Source: Tetrahymena elliotti 4EA
Lineage: Eukaryota; Ciliophora; Oligohymenophorea; Hymenostomatida; Tetrahymenidae
Assembly: GCA_000231825.2 (NCBI GenBank)
Contig: AFXF02001781.1
Location: 1 to 64,000, forward strand
Reading direction: 5' to 3'
DNA length: 64,000 nt
The translations under genes and the position numbers were made by a program. Below, piece after piece: positions 51,801 through 63,142 of the stretch. A model generated the notes under the pieces. It saw only the letters and a list, made by a program, of their open reading frames with translations. It did not search any database and had not been told where the DNA came from. Numbering within the stretch: the stretch's first letter is position 1; each line of letters opens with the position of its first letter.

Positions 51801-53941
51801 TTTTACAATCATGCTGAGAATCTTAAATCGTAAGTTAACTGCCAAATTTAATTTAAATTAATTGTTAAATTTATACAAAAGATAATAAAAGAAGGAAAGA
51901 TTGGAATTAAAGAAATTAGAAAATGAATAAAAAAAGAATTTACAGAATTCTCAAAGGAAGTCAGCTCAGTATCCTTAACCTGAAAAACAAAAAATAGAAC
52001 CTCTATCTGAAGAATAAAATATAAAAATATAAAAATTTAAACAAAAACATATTAGTTAATTCTAGAAAAAAATAGACTGTGAAATTATGAAAAAGGAGAT
52101 TATTTATCAGCATATGGTTAGCCTAAAAGAATAAAGCTAAATCAATCCTTTCGATGATGAGAATTCTAAAAGATAAAAGCAAATCTAAAAAGAAATTATG
52201 GGAATCATTTAGAGGGCCTATAAATAAGCTTAAGAAAACATATCTTAGACTAAGTAAAAAACAAATTCTAACAAATAAAAGTAAATTTATTTATTGATTT
52301 AAGAAAATATATTCAAAATTACATTTTAAATAAAGCAAAATTGAAGAGAGTAAACTTTAATCATTGAAACCTATCCTAGAAACTAAACATGAAGAACTGA
52401 CTTCAAAGCAATATATTAACATTAATAACCAAAATTCGACACTAGAATCTGTAAGTTTGAGCGAGCTTAGCAATAATCAAAGTAATGAGACAGTAACTTA
52501 AACAACCAAATTAACTATAAAACCTGATAGCAAAAAGAATGTTAAATTTTTAACAGATGTTTCTATTTCATCTTCTACTCATTAAGGATTAACATCTAGA
52601 AGTAAAACTAGTTTAAAACAAGAATCAATATCTTTACTTAATGAAGAAGGGGATACAACAAATATTATATAGCATAGTAGTAGCAGTGAAGAAGAAGGAG
52701 ATTCAATCTAGAAAAAAATATCTGCCCTTTAAGGCAAGGATAAGAAAAAATTCTACATGCTTTAAGAAACTTGGGATTTTGGTATTGAGAATCTAAAAAT
52801 GAAAGAACTTGATTTAAGAAACGATTTACAAAGAAAGGGCATTATCCATAAACTTCCATTAGAGTAAACAAATAAAGATGTATTTGAAAAGCTAGATCAA
52901 CATTAATTAAATATTTTTAAAAAATATTTGAAAAAAAAGAATAAGTAATTACAAAAAGAAAAAAAGCAAATAGGTAGCCTATTTAGAATGATATAACCTG
53001 AAATAAAGGTTTAAGATTCTACTAATTCATGTGAAGTTAAATCAAAGTTAAATCTAGATCTACAAATTGTTTAAAATGAAGGCTAAAGTAATAATACTCA
53101 ATAAATATCTATAACAGAGAGAAGTATAAATGAAAATACTGGTAATTAGAGTATGGATTTAATGTAAAATTAACAATAAAAAATTCAGAGTCTCACACAT
53201 TTATCAAAATCTGTTGTAGGTTCAAATAATCTAAGTGAAAATATTATAACATAATAAATAAAACCTAGTTAAGATGTTTAGCAAAAACTAAAACAACAAA
53301 ATCAAGTAAGTTATTCTAATGTTTAACTTTCTTTGCCCTATATTTCTCCTTCTAAAAAGATTTCATAAAAACATATATTACCTCTTAACTTAGTAGGAGA
53401 AATCTATAATAATAATTATGAAGGCTCTAAAAAAGTTAAAACTGAAGGTGATCTAGAATAAGAATTCACAAACCATCTATCATAAAAAGCAAAAAATAAC
53501 AAATAAATCTATTCCCCCGAAAAAAACTTATCATCAAGTTTACTTTTAGAATTAAGCCCTCTATAAAATAGATTCTAAGGGAGCTAAAGCTCAACAAATT
53601 TAAACTAATATACCAACAATAATTAAAGATAATTCATAGCAGTAAATACTGATAGACTAAGCAAAGAATAAAAATCTACCTCTTTGATAAATTAACAACT
53701 TCCTCATATTGTTTATGGCCACATAAATTAATATAAAAATAAACCAAGCTAAGACTCTTAAATTCTATCAAATAGAAGCAAATAAATTAAATAAATTTAA
53801 TAACTTGAATTCACCAAAAAAGAATTACAAAAAATATCTTCTGTATCAAACATGGTTACTCCAAACAGAAATAAAAATGAAATTCAGAAAGAATAATTTT
53901 TTTTATCTCCTCAAAGTGCTAAATTACTCTAAAAATTTTGA
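48873..53941 (+). CDS. Cyclic-nucleotide-binding-domain protein with long Gln/Asn-rich tail, 1437 aa
   Basis: Exons 48873-48992, 49046-49192, 49518-50321, 50592-51829, 51882-52280 and 52336-53941 total 4314 bases. A first CNBD starts near residue 65: 'LTFFEKLRQDGGYQINDLLL', 'ANTIIFKEKEPSNNKMFIIL' and 'KGKVGI'. After an insertion of some 130 Gln/Asn/Ser/Asp-rich residues the fold resumes with 'GKAFGEQALFKEGGFRNASV', the phosphate-binding cassette with its Arg. A second, more degenerate CNBD follows ('NFSKGTILTQENIKGSYIYV', 'LRSGRVALEKS'). The remaining ~1000 residues are low complexity with a few charged helices. No channel helices or kinase domain are seen, so this is a stand-alone CNBD protein. 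cAMP or cGMP binding is inferred from the motifs, not certain. Confidence 0.85.
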
Positions 53942-54844
53942 ATAAATTAAATTTACTTTGTTAAATAGAGTTCAAAATGATAAAACATTTTGAGTTTATT
54001 TTTGCATACTTTTTCTAAATATAAAATATTTTGTATCATTTAATTCTAATATTTTACAAAATATCAAAAATAATTATAGTAAGGCCAACCTTCCTAAATA
54101 CAATATATTTGTTTGTATTCTATACGTCTTTGGAAAAAAAAAACTACAATATAATTTAAAAATAATAATTAAATTCAAGTTTAAAAAGCTAATAAAAACT
54201 ATTTCAAAATGTTTTTCTAAATAAAATAATATTTAGAATTTATTTGAAAAAATAAACTATTTTGTGGCATCTAAATTTTAATATTTTACAAAGTATCAAA
54301 CTACTAGATTCTAATGTACTCAATCTACATGTTTTAAGAAGAAGAAAAAATTATTCAATTAAAGTTTTTAGACTAAAATAAAATAATTAATTTAGAAATG
54401 TTTTTTTTAAAATAAATTATAAAAAAAGATTAGAAATAATTTAAGTTCTTTTTGATTATAAAAAAGTTAAAAATAAAGAATATTTTTTATGTAATTTAAG
54501 AATTGAAAATTAGAATGCAAGCTAAATAAATAAATATTTACAAAAGATTTAGTTGATAGTTTATTTTTAATATTTATCAAATAGATTTTATTCTTTTTTT
54601 ATTTGGATTTTTAGCGCAAAAACAAACAATTTAGATTGTTAACTCTAACAAAAATTTTGAGTAAAAATAGAAAGTAGAAGAAAGAATAATAACAAATTTG
54701 ATTATTAATATTTTTAAGCTAAAATTTAGATTTTAAGAAAAAATATTTAAGAACTTTAAAAGTTACATCTTTGAAAACCCATAAGCTAGCTTAATTCAAA
54801 TTTAAATAGACTAACATACTTTGTATTTAATATAAAAATTAGAA
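53942..54844. other. Intergenic with an imperfect direct repeat
   Basis: Spacer between the CNBD gene and the JmjC gene. It contains two copies of a 22-base motif (54047-54068 and 54279-54300) that differ at one base, inside a wider region of weaker similarity. No open frame with protein-like composition. Confidence 0.6.
54047..54300. repeat. Imperfect direct repeat, two 22-base copies
   Basis: TAATATTTTACAAAATATCA at 54047 and TAATATTTTACAAAGTATCA at 54279 (each continues two bases, AA) are 232 bases apart. The preceding ~25 bases also resemble each other (ATTTTGTATCATTTAA versus ATTTTGTGGCATCTAA). They lie between genes and may be an old local duplication. Confidence 0.6.
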
Positions 54845-56845
54845 ATGGATAGTTAGGAAAACTCAAATTATTATTATTAAGACCATTCTAGCAAAGTTAG
54901 GGAGGTTCCTTATGATCCTAAATAGAAGGCTAAAAAATTAGGATTAAAATCAGATCGTTTTAGAGAGTCTCGTATGGGATAAAGTGCTTCAGAAGTAATT
55001 TACGATGCTAAATAAAGAGATAGGACATACACAAAGCCAGAGCAATGGGGAAAGAGTGGTTATTATAAGACAAACTGGTGCTAGCTTTTGCTAGAAAACT
55101 GTCCTGATGAAATAGATAGAATAGATTATTAAACAACAACTCCTGAATATTTTGTTTAAAATTACGAGTCTAAAAATAAACCTTGCATTTTTAAAAATTC
55201 AGCAGGAAATTTTAACATTGAAAAGTATTGGACATTTTAACAAATTTATAATCGCTATAAAGACATATCATTTAAAGTTGGTGAAGATGATAAAGGAAAG
55301 AAAATACGTATTAAATTAAAATATTTCTTTGAGTATTTAGTTTACAATACTGATGATTCTCCCCTGTATATGTTTGAATCTGCTATTGAAGATATTAAAG
55401 AAGCACGTAAAATGATTGAAAAATATGAAGTTCCAAAATACTTCAGAGAAGATCTCTTTTAATATATTGGGGAGCGCAAACGTCCTCCTTACAGATGGTT
55501 TTTAATTGGACCAGAAAGATCTGGTACTACTGTTCATATAGACCCTTTACAAACATCTGCTTGGAATACTTCTTTACAAGGATATAAAAGATGGGTATTA
55601 TTTGATCCTAATGTACCAAAATCAGTAGTCAAAGCTAAAAAATTTGTTCCAACTGGAGAAGATGATGATGCTATTTAATATTTCTCTAAAATGCTTCCTA
55701 AACTAGTTGAAGAAGAAGGAAGAGAAAATTTAGGTATAATTTTTTGAATTCAAAATTTAGATGTCTCAACAATAAAGAGGTTCTAACAAACTAAAGAAAA
55801 TATGATTAAAAAAATAATTTTTTCAACAAAATATGAAGGCACATATTCGTATTCATACATTTTTAGAATATTTTTACATGCTGAAGTAGAATTTACATTT
55901 GTTATAGTAAACTACTTTTTTAACAAAATAAGCAATCAAAACTCTATGAGAGCGGATAGTTTGCTGCATAAACATCAATAAGACAACATCAATAAATTAT
56001 TCATTCTTCTTAATCACCAATCAATCAACCAAACCATTCAATCTAATCTGATGTTTGATTTGCATTCATTTTCTGAATTTTAAAATTAAATATAAAATTT
56101 TTATATTAATTAAATAGGAAAGCATGGCAAAAAATCTATTGTTTTTTCATTTTATTTTTAATTGAATTATATTTAAACTTTTTTAATTTTCATGATTTTT
56201 CTTAGCAGAAGGAGAACCAAACAAGATTTTGCAAATATTTTAAGTCTTTTCATTCTAAAATATTGTAAATATTATAAAGGTATTATTGAATTTATTTAAG
56301 GACCAGGTGAAACTGTTTTCGTTCCTGGTGGATGGTGGCATGCTGTTATAAATGTAACTGATACAGTTGCAGTAACATAAAATTATATGAATAGTGTTAA
56401 CATTCCTTGGGTTTGGCCAAGTTTTAGAAAGGAAAGAAAGAAACTTGCCTGCTATGCTCTCAAAAAATATTCAAAAAAAATTCCTTAAATCTTTAAAAGA
56501 TTAGAAGAAATAAACGAAAAAGATGGTTTCATCATGCATGATAAAAAACAAAATTTAAAAAAGAAAATGTATTTGGAGGATGAAATAAGAGCTAAGCAAG
56601 AAAAAAGAGAATTATTTAACATAGCAACAGAAAAACCTAGATATTTAAGTAGTGATTAAACATCTGATTCTTCTAGTTCTTCTTCTTCAAGTTCCTATTC
56701 TTCCTCTTCAGACTCATAAAGTGATTCTCGCTCACGTTCTCGCTCTCGTTCTCATTCCAGAAAAAATAGAAATAAAAGTAGAAAGAGAAATGCAAGCAGT
56801 AAACACCAAAGAAATAATAGTCACTCATCTACTACTTCTAGATGA
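54845..56845 (+). CDS. JMJD6: JMJD6-type JmjC oxygenase with Ser-rich/SR tail, 484 aa
   Basis: Exons 54845-55733 and 56280-56845 with a 546-base intron, phase 1. JMJD6 enzymes are Fe(II)/2-oxoglutarate oxygenases, best known as lysyl 5-hydroxylases of splicing factors; arginine demethylation is debated. The JmjC core is clear: 'PPYRWFLIGPERSGTTVHID' with iron ligands H231 and D233, then 'SAWNTSLQGYKRWVLFDPNV' with the 2OG-site Lys. 'GPGETVFVPGGWWHAVINVT' supplies the second His, followed by 'AVTQNYMNSVNIPWVWPSF'. The tail is a poly-Ser run, an SRSRSRSRSHSR stretch and basic Arg/Lys, matching the poly-Ser region of animal JMJD6 and pointing to the nucleus and splicing. The length is close to the human protein (about 400) plus the tail. 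Confidence 0.93.
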
Positions 56846-57623
56846 TAAAAATATATAGCTAGTTTAAATAAAATATATTTGTTTTACATAAATTAAATTC
56901 ACATTAGTTATCAAAATTAAAATTTGTAGTTGCTTCATAATTTTCTTTCTTTTTTATGGTTTGTAGTAAAAATATTATTTATGTTCGCTTCATTAAAAAT
57001 AAGTTAAATTTTTAAAAAATTTTGATTTGAATTAGGGTTTCAACAAAATAATTCGAATAGAAATAGAAGGCGTCTATTAATCACTGGGTTAAAAGATTTA
57101 TATTTCAAACTTAATTTAAAAAAATAATGGTTTAGGTTATTTATTTTAATCCTGATTTAAAAAAATTTTTTTTTCAGATTTCAGTTTAAATTAAAAATTA
57201 TTCTCATGAAAGGAAATCTATCCAATGATTAAGATTTGAAATGGTTGTTTAAGCAGAGATTCATTTTTAATTGATTGGAATAAAATGATATGAATCTGCT
57301 GCTGGAGAGGTTAGTTAGGGTGATGCTCTTGAACAAGTGAATACCGAAAAATGATACAAATTTTTTTCCTTTAATATTTATGAATGTAATACAAATGAAT
57401 TCTCTTTATATATAAATGTATGTATGTAGGTAGGTAGGTTGATAGGTATGATAATAAATGATAATTAAATTTGATTTATTTTTTAACTTAGAGTTTTTCT
57501 TATTAATAAAGTGAGTGCATTAAAAAATAAAATTTTTCAAAAAAAAAACTTAAGTAATTTAATAAAGAAAATTAAGTAAGAAGAAAGAAGAAAAATTAAA
57601 TTAATAAAAAGAAACAAATAAAT
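56846..57623. other. Intergenic with a short GTAG microsatellite
   Basis: Spacer between two plus-strand genes. A simple GTAT/GTAG tetranucleotide tract lies at about 57418-57439. No supported frame or RNA gene. Confidence 0.6.
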
Positions 57624-59406
57624 ATGTCAGGTACTTTAAAATAATTTTTTAGCTTTTTTGTTTACTTGGCACCACTAAATAAAGCGAGGTGCTAAAAGAA
57701 TGATTGAAAGCAAAATAAAATAGACTTGCTTATCAAGCAAAATTAAAAACACAATAGTTTGACTTTCATTTAAATTAATTTGCATTATAAAATAGAGGAC
57801 TCATAATATTCTGATCTTCCAGGTGGTTGGATTAGCTGGTTTTGTGCTCTTGAGGATCACTAATTTTTATGTGAAGTTGATGATGATTACATCAGAGATA
57901 ACTTTAACCTTTATGGAATTAAGCAAAAGTTCAATCACTACAAGTAAAAGGATATAAATTGATAGATTTGTTTAATTTTTTTTGATAAGATTATTGATTT
58001 ATTTAACCAACTTCTCTATTTTTTCAAATAAAATTATTAGTCACTTTAAGCTCGAAAACAACCAAATATTTATTTTAAAGCTTTTATTAGAAATTAAATA
58101 TTTTATGAAAAGTGTTATTTATTAATTATTTTATTTAATAGCGATACTATTGAAATGATTTTATCCAGTGAAAGTCCTGATGATGACGATCTCGAAGATG
58201 AAAGGTAAATAAAATAAATTTGAATAATTTAAAAGCAAAAACCAAATTATGACCAAAAAACAAAAAAACAGAGATATGCTGAAACTTATTAAAATAACTC
58301 ATAGCTAATTTATTAGCTTAAGTATATAATAAAGCTATAAAATAGTTGTTTATTAGGTTAATTTCTTCAAAAGAACTGTTAAGATTGCAAGCATTTCATC
58401 AAAATAATTATAAATGATATAAAATAAATGTAAATTCAATTATCATTTTATTAAATAGATTTTTAGAAATCTACTAAGAAGCTACTGATGTATATGGTTT
58501 AATTCATGCTCGTTTCATTACATCTCCTAAAGGTATTTTGAAAATTATTTTATTTTAACAAACAAGCAACTAAATAAAAAGTGAAATATCAAGTTTAACA
58601 AAAGATTTAATTTATTTAGCTGCATTCTAAAATAAAAAATTTGAACTTTATTCAAATTATTTGGGAAAGATAAATTACATATAATAATCATCATTATAAT
58701 TTGCTATTTATTCTACTCCTTTGAATTTTAAATATTCAAAAAGATAATCAATTTCTAACTTTTCTTTTATTTACAGGTTTAGCTTTGATGAGAGAAAAAT
58801 TCTTATTAGGCCGTTTCGGTGTTTGTCCCAGAGTACTTTGTGAAAGACAAAATGTCTTACCTGTTGGTATGAGTGAAGAACTTAGAACATCAAGAGTTAA
58901 AGTAATTACATAAATTTAAATGAATCTATATTATTGCAAATGATTAAATTAGTGTATTTATATTGATGTAATATTAAAAGGTTTATTGCCCTCGTTGTGA
59001 AGATGTATATATTCCTAAGAAAAAATGTCCTGATATCGATGGATGCTACTTTGGTGTTTCTTTCCCTCAAATTCTTCTTATGGTAAATAAATAAATATAA
59101 TTGAATGATTAAAATTAAAATAATTTTTGATATATATAGACATACCCTGATTTAGTACCATCCAGAAACCAATCCACTTATATTCCTAGAATTTATGGTT
59201 TCAGAATATACAAGAAAAAAGGATCTAAGTTCCTTGAAGAAGAAAGTCCTTTGGTAGAAGTAACTCATTATAGTGAAGAACTTTTAAGACAAATAAGAGG
59301 AAAAGTTGATAAAAAAAATGAAGAAAAGAAAGCATTAACTAACTCATCAGCTGCTTAGAATTACGGAAATAACTAGAATAATAACAACAACCAAATGAAT
59401 AACTGA
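57624..59406 (+). CDS. CKB1: Casein kinase II regulatory beta subunit, 7 exons, 261 aa
   Basis: Exons 57624-57630, 57796-57943, 58142-58204, 58459-58532, 58777-58901, 58981-59082 and 59140-59406 total 786 bases. CK2 beta dimers hold two catalytic alpha subunits and set substrate choice. The sequence starts MSEDSQYSDLPGGWISWFCA, then 'ILSSESPDDDDLEDE' (acidic loop) and 'YGLIHARFITSPKGLALM'. The zinc finger CPRVLC...CPRC follows, with 'GCYFGVSFPQILLMTYPDLV' and 'YIPRIYGFRIYKKKGSKF' in the C-terminal alpha-binding part. All four zinc cysteines are present. The first exon is only seven bases, ATGTCAG. The C-terminus extends into an Asn/Gln-rich stretch. The length is slightly above the usual 215-245 residues. 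Confidence 0.95.
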
Positions 59407-60132
59407 TTATGATAATTAAACTAATTTTTTTTCTTAAACTAAAAATTAAAAATCCTTCTTAATAAAGTTACAATTTCTCAATAATCTTATCATGATATTA
59501 TTATAGATTTATATCACGAATATTATAAATATATAAACACTATTCTGTTCTATTCTGCTTCGTTCATTCGTTTCAAATACCAACCAGAATGTGCAACTGA
59601 ATCAGCTAATCAATTCTAGCTAAAGTTTCTGTTTTTAAGTATTATAAATCCCTCTTTTTTAGTAATTGATACATGTACTTCACTCTTTTGCTTGTTAGTA
59701 TTAATCTATTGCATTTCTTTAGCTAATTTGGCAACTCATGATTTCACTATAATCATAGAATTAAATCAATTTTTATTTTCCACTCACTTTAAATACATCT
59801 TACTTTCTTTTTACAACTATTTTCTCAGAATATTTAGATATTTTAAAAATGCACTATTTTTTTGATAATATTAATTAATTTATTTTATTTTTATTTATGT
59901 CTTTATTGTAAAAAAAGAAAGCATATGAATGATTAAATATATGCTAATTGTTTTATTCAAGATTTCTAAATGAATTTAAATTTTATAGAAATTCTTATAA
60001 TTTTAAATCAATATTATTTGGAGGTAATTAATATTTGATTTACTAAACATAATATTTTAGAAGCTGGTTCACTTAAATTTTAAACAAAGCTGCTATTATT
60101 GATTCTCATCTATAAATATTAAACTTTGATTA
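59407..60132. other. Intergenic, no gene called
   Basis: AT-rich spacer between the CK2 beta gene and the Gln/Asn-rich orphan gene. No other feature recognised. Confidence 0.6.
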
Positions 60133-61497
60133 ATGAATATTAAAGAAGAGCTTAAAAAGAGTGTGCCATATAAGTCGCTTAAAAATGTTTAAAAAAAGTC
60201 TTATGATCATTCATCTGATGAGAATGATTTAGAAATGGGATTTCCAATACAAGAAAATATACACGCATATAATATCCTGAAAGATCAAAGAGGATTGAGT
60301 AAAATCAAAAATATCTTAGAGGGATCTGAGTTATAAGAATATAATTAATATGAACATTTAACAGTATTTGAAGAACTAGCCATGATAATGCATTTTTCTC
60401 GCCATTAAAATGATACAACAGCTAAAAAAATTAAATAACTCTCTTAAAAACTGGGTAGAGATGAGAAATTTTTAAATGATTATATTGAAGATATAGGCTA
60501 TTTTCAACGATACAATCAAATTAATTTTGATAAATTGATAAAAAAATTAATTGAAAATACTGAGCAAACTTTGATATCTAGGATAAAATGGAAAAAATAA
60601 CCTTCTTCTAATTATAATTATAACAGTAAAAAGAATTCTCATAATGAATATGATCTTGAAATTATACCAAATAATTTGAAAAATAATAATAATGATCAAA
60701 ATAGTAACATTATTGAGAAATAGAGTGTGAATTCTGAGTAAATATATCTAGAAGGTTAGAATTCTTTTAGCTAAAAAGAGCAAAGCCAATTTTTTTTCTA
60801 ATAAGAAACTAATGGAAAATTTTTTAAAACAAAAGAAATATTTTAAAATAAAGTAAAGTAGCTAAGGAAAAATCCTGTAAACTCCTACTTTGATTCAGAC
60901 TCTTAAGATAATGAAGAAAACAACTTTACTTAGTTAAATAAAAGATCATAAAATATAGAGAAAAGTCAACCATTTACATTTGCATCCTAATATAATAAAA
61001 ATCAAAATTATTAAAATTCTTTTTAAAGATAACAATAGTCATAATAATCGGAGGATGATTCTGAAGAATCTTATTAGTAAGATTAAAATTCAAATTAAAA
61101 TAAAAAAAGAAATTCTTTAAATGCATTTCTCACAAGTAAATATTTTATTTATTTATTTATATATTCATTTAAAAAGAAAGATAAAAACAATTTTGACCAA
61201 CATAAAATTTAAATTAATTTTTCTTTTAAAAACAATTAATTAAATAAATAAATTAAATTTAAGTTAAGTTAAGTTAATTTTTCTTGTTTAAAAAAAATAG
61301 AAGTAATTTAATTTGAGAGCTAATCTTAAAGCGAATCAAGTGAAGTGAACGAATAAGAACTAGAGTTTTAGAAATTTCCATTTGACTTAATGCTATGTGA
61401 TGGGATTATGAGCTTGAATTAGTATTAATAGTGTATTGAAAATATTTAAAAAAATTAGTAGTTAACTGTCAAATAGTTTTTATAATAGAAAAACTGA
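60133..61497 (+). CDS. Gln/Asn-rich orphan protein, two exons, 399 aa
   Basis: Exon 1 is 60133-61135 and exon 2 is 61301-61497, phase 1, total 1200 bases. The first ~170 residues look folded and helical ('YEHLTVFEELAMIMHFSRHQ', 'LGRDEKFLNDYIEDIGYFQR', then 'FDKLIKKLIENTEQTLISRI'). The rest is Gln/Asn/Ser-rich with acidic patches, and the C-terminus 'FDLMLCDGIMSLNQY' regains hydrophobic residues. No known domain, signal peptide or membrane helix is recognised. The intron (61136-61300) contains a TAAGT tandem tract. Function unknown. Confidence 0.65.
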
Positions 61498-61639
61498 TAG
61501 CTTGCTTAAATCAATGAAAAAATATTTAGTTTTCAATAATTTATTCAATTTGTTATTAAAGAGTATGTATATAAAATAAAATATATTTAGAGTAAATGTT
61601 AAGTAATTATTAGTGTAAAAATTGAGTTAAAAAATAGTT

Positions 61640-61655
61640 AGATAGATAGATAGAT
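61640..61655. repeat. Short GATA tetranucleotide tract
   Basis: About four copies of GATA/TAGA between the Gln/Asn-rich orphan gene and the convergent membrane-protein gene. A simple repeat with no further significance visible. Confidence 0.7.
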
Positions 61656-61793
61656 GTGTTTGTTAATCAGAAAAATAAAAATACAAATCATTAAAAATAA
61701 ATACATATACTAATTATATGCAAGTATGTAACCAAACAAATAATTAATCTATTTATTTATTTAGATTACTTTCTAGTAAAGTTTTTAGTGAAA

Positions 61794-63142
61794 TCAATAT
61801 TCTCTACCAACAACGAGGTTTTGAGTAGCAAACTTTTCAGGTGATTCGATGCCATATAAACAAGAAATACCAATCCAGAGAATGGGAATGAATAAAAGGA
61901 AAACTAAAATTAAACCGAATAATGTTTAGTTGGGAATTTGAACCATAGAAGGAGTAAAAGTGACGGGATCTTGTTATAAAACTCTTGGGATTTATTTTTC
62001 AAAGTTTTGAGTGAAAATGATGAAAACAGAGGCATCTTCTTAATCTAAAGATTTCTTAACTACTTGTTCTAATTGGGCAAGATCTTCTAACTTGACATCA
62101 ACTTGTTCAACAGCAACTTAATTAGGCTTTTTTATAATATAAATTACTTTACTTAAATATCTATTTATAAATCGTTATTTACCTTAACTTCAGAATTAAT
62201 ATTGACTTGAATGTTCAACTTTTCTAAGCTATTCTATAAGTCTTGGACGAAATTGATTGAATCATAAACAACCTAATTTCTGAAGTAGTTCTAAATTAAA
62301 TTCTATGTTTATAAATTAATAGTTTAGGTTTATAGCAATTTTTTATATTTATTTATATCAAGGAATTACAGTGAATTAAGGTAAGTATTTAGCATATTCT
62401 TTAATTTTATCAATAGTTCCAGCTAAAGAGGAAGGAGTTTAGATATTAATAACGATAGCTTTGGCACCATTTTCTAATTCCTTTTTTTATTTAATAATTA
62501 AGTTAGTCAATAATCAATTAATTGAAACAATAATTTCTATTCTAAATTTAATTATTTTTTTTTTCCATCTATTTATATGTTGCTTTTATTCATTTTTAAT
62601 TAAACTCACTTTGTATCTTATAGAAATTATTTTATTTGTGATAACATATTTTTAAGTTTTGCTCAATTTATTTATTAATCTTATACCTAAGTAGCAATGT
62701 TAGCAGAAAACTTATCAAGAATTTATTCCTTAGTTGAGTACAAATCTTCAAAATTAAAAGGCCTATTATTTTATAAATATTTATTTATCAAATATTGAGA
62801 AGTAAATTAAGAATTTGTTAAGATAATTAATAATCTAGGAATTAGAATTCATATTTTCTTTTAATTGCAATATTTGAGTTAATTTATTATTTATTTACTA
62901 TTGTTTATGCTTTTACTAACTTATTTAATATGGCATTTGTCACCATTTAGAAGTATCCTATTAAAAATTAACTATCTAAACACTTGATGTTGAAATATTT
63001 TAATGCTTAAATAAATATCTATTAGTCAAATTTGTTACATATTCTTTGAATGGAATGCTAAAGGCATAGCTTGCTCCTTAGCACAGAATAAACTCAAAGA
63101 GCAGAACAAAGCAATAATGGTAAAAATGGTTGTATTTCTCAT
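61794..63142 (-). CDS. Type I membrane protein, five exons, 247 aa; possibly V-ATPase accessory-like
   Basis: Exons 63142-63039, 62762-62687, 62480-62370, 62302-62183 and 62126-61794 total 744 bases. The N-terminus MRNTTIFTIIALFCSLSLFC is a signal peptide. A lumenal region of about 170 residues follows, and near the C-terminus is one strong membrane helix, 'TLFGLILVFLLFIPILWIGI'. The short cytosolic end is SCLYGIESPEKFATQNLVVG then REY. A membrane helix followed by I-x-SP/TP-x-x-F and a short basic end recalls Ac45/Big1-type proteins that assist V-ATPase assembly in the secretory pathway. The resemblance is weak and from memory, so the name stays open. Secretory-pathway location is firm. Confidence 0.75.

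Noticed and set aside
56652..56858. Plus-strand frame rich in Leu and Val near the JmjC gene end
   Set aside because: Out-of-frame reading of the poly-Ser/SR tail of the JMJD6-like gene.
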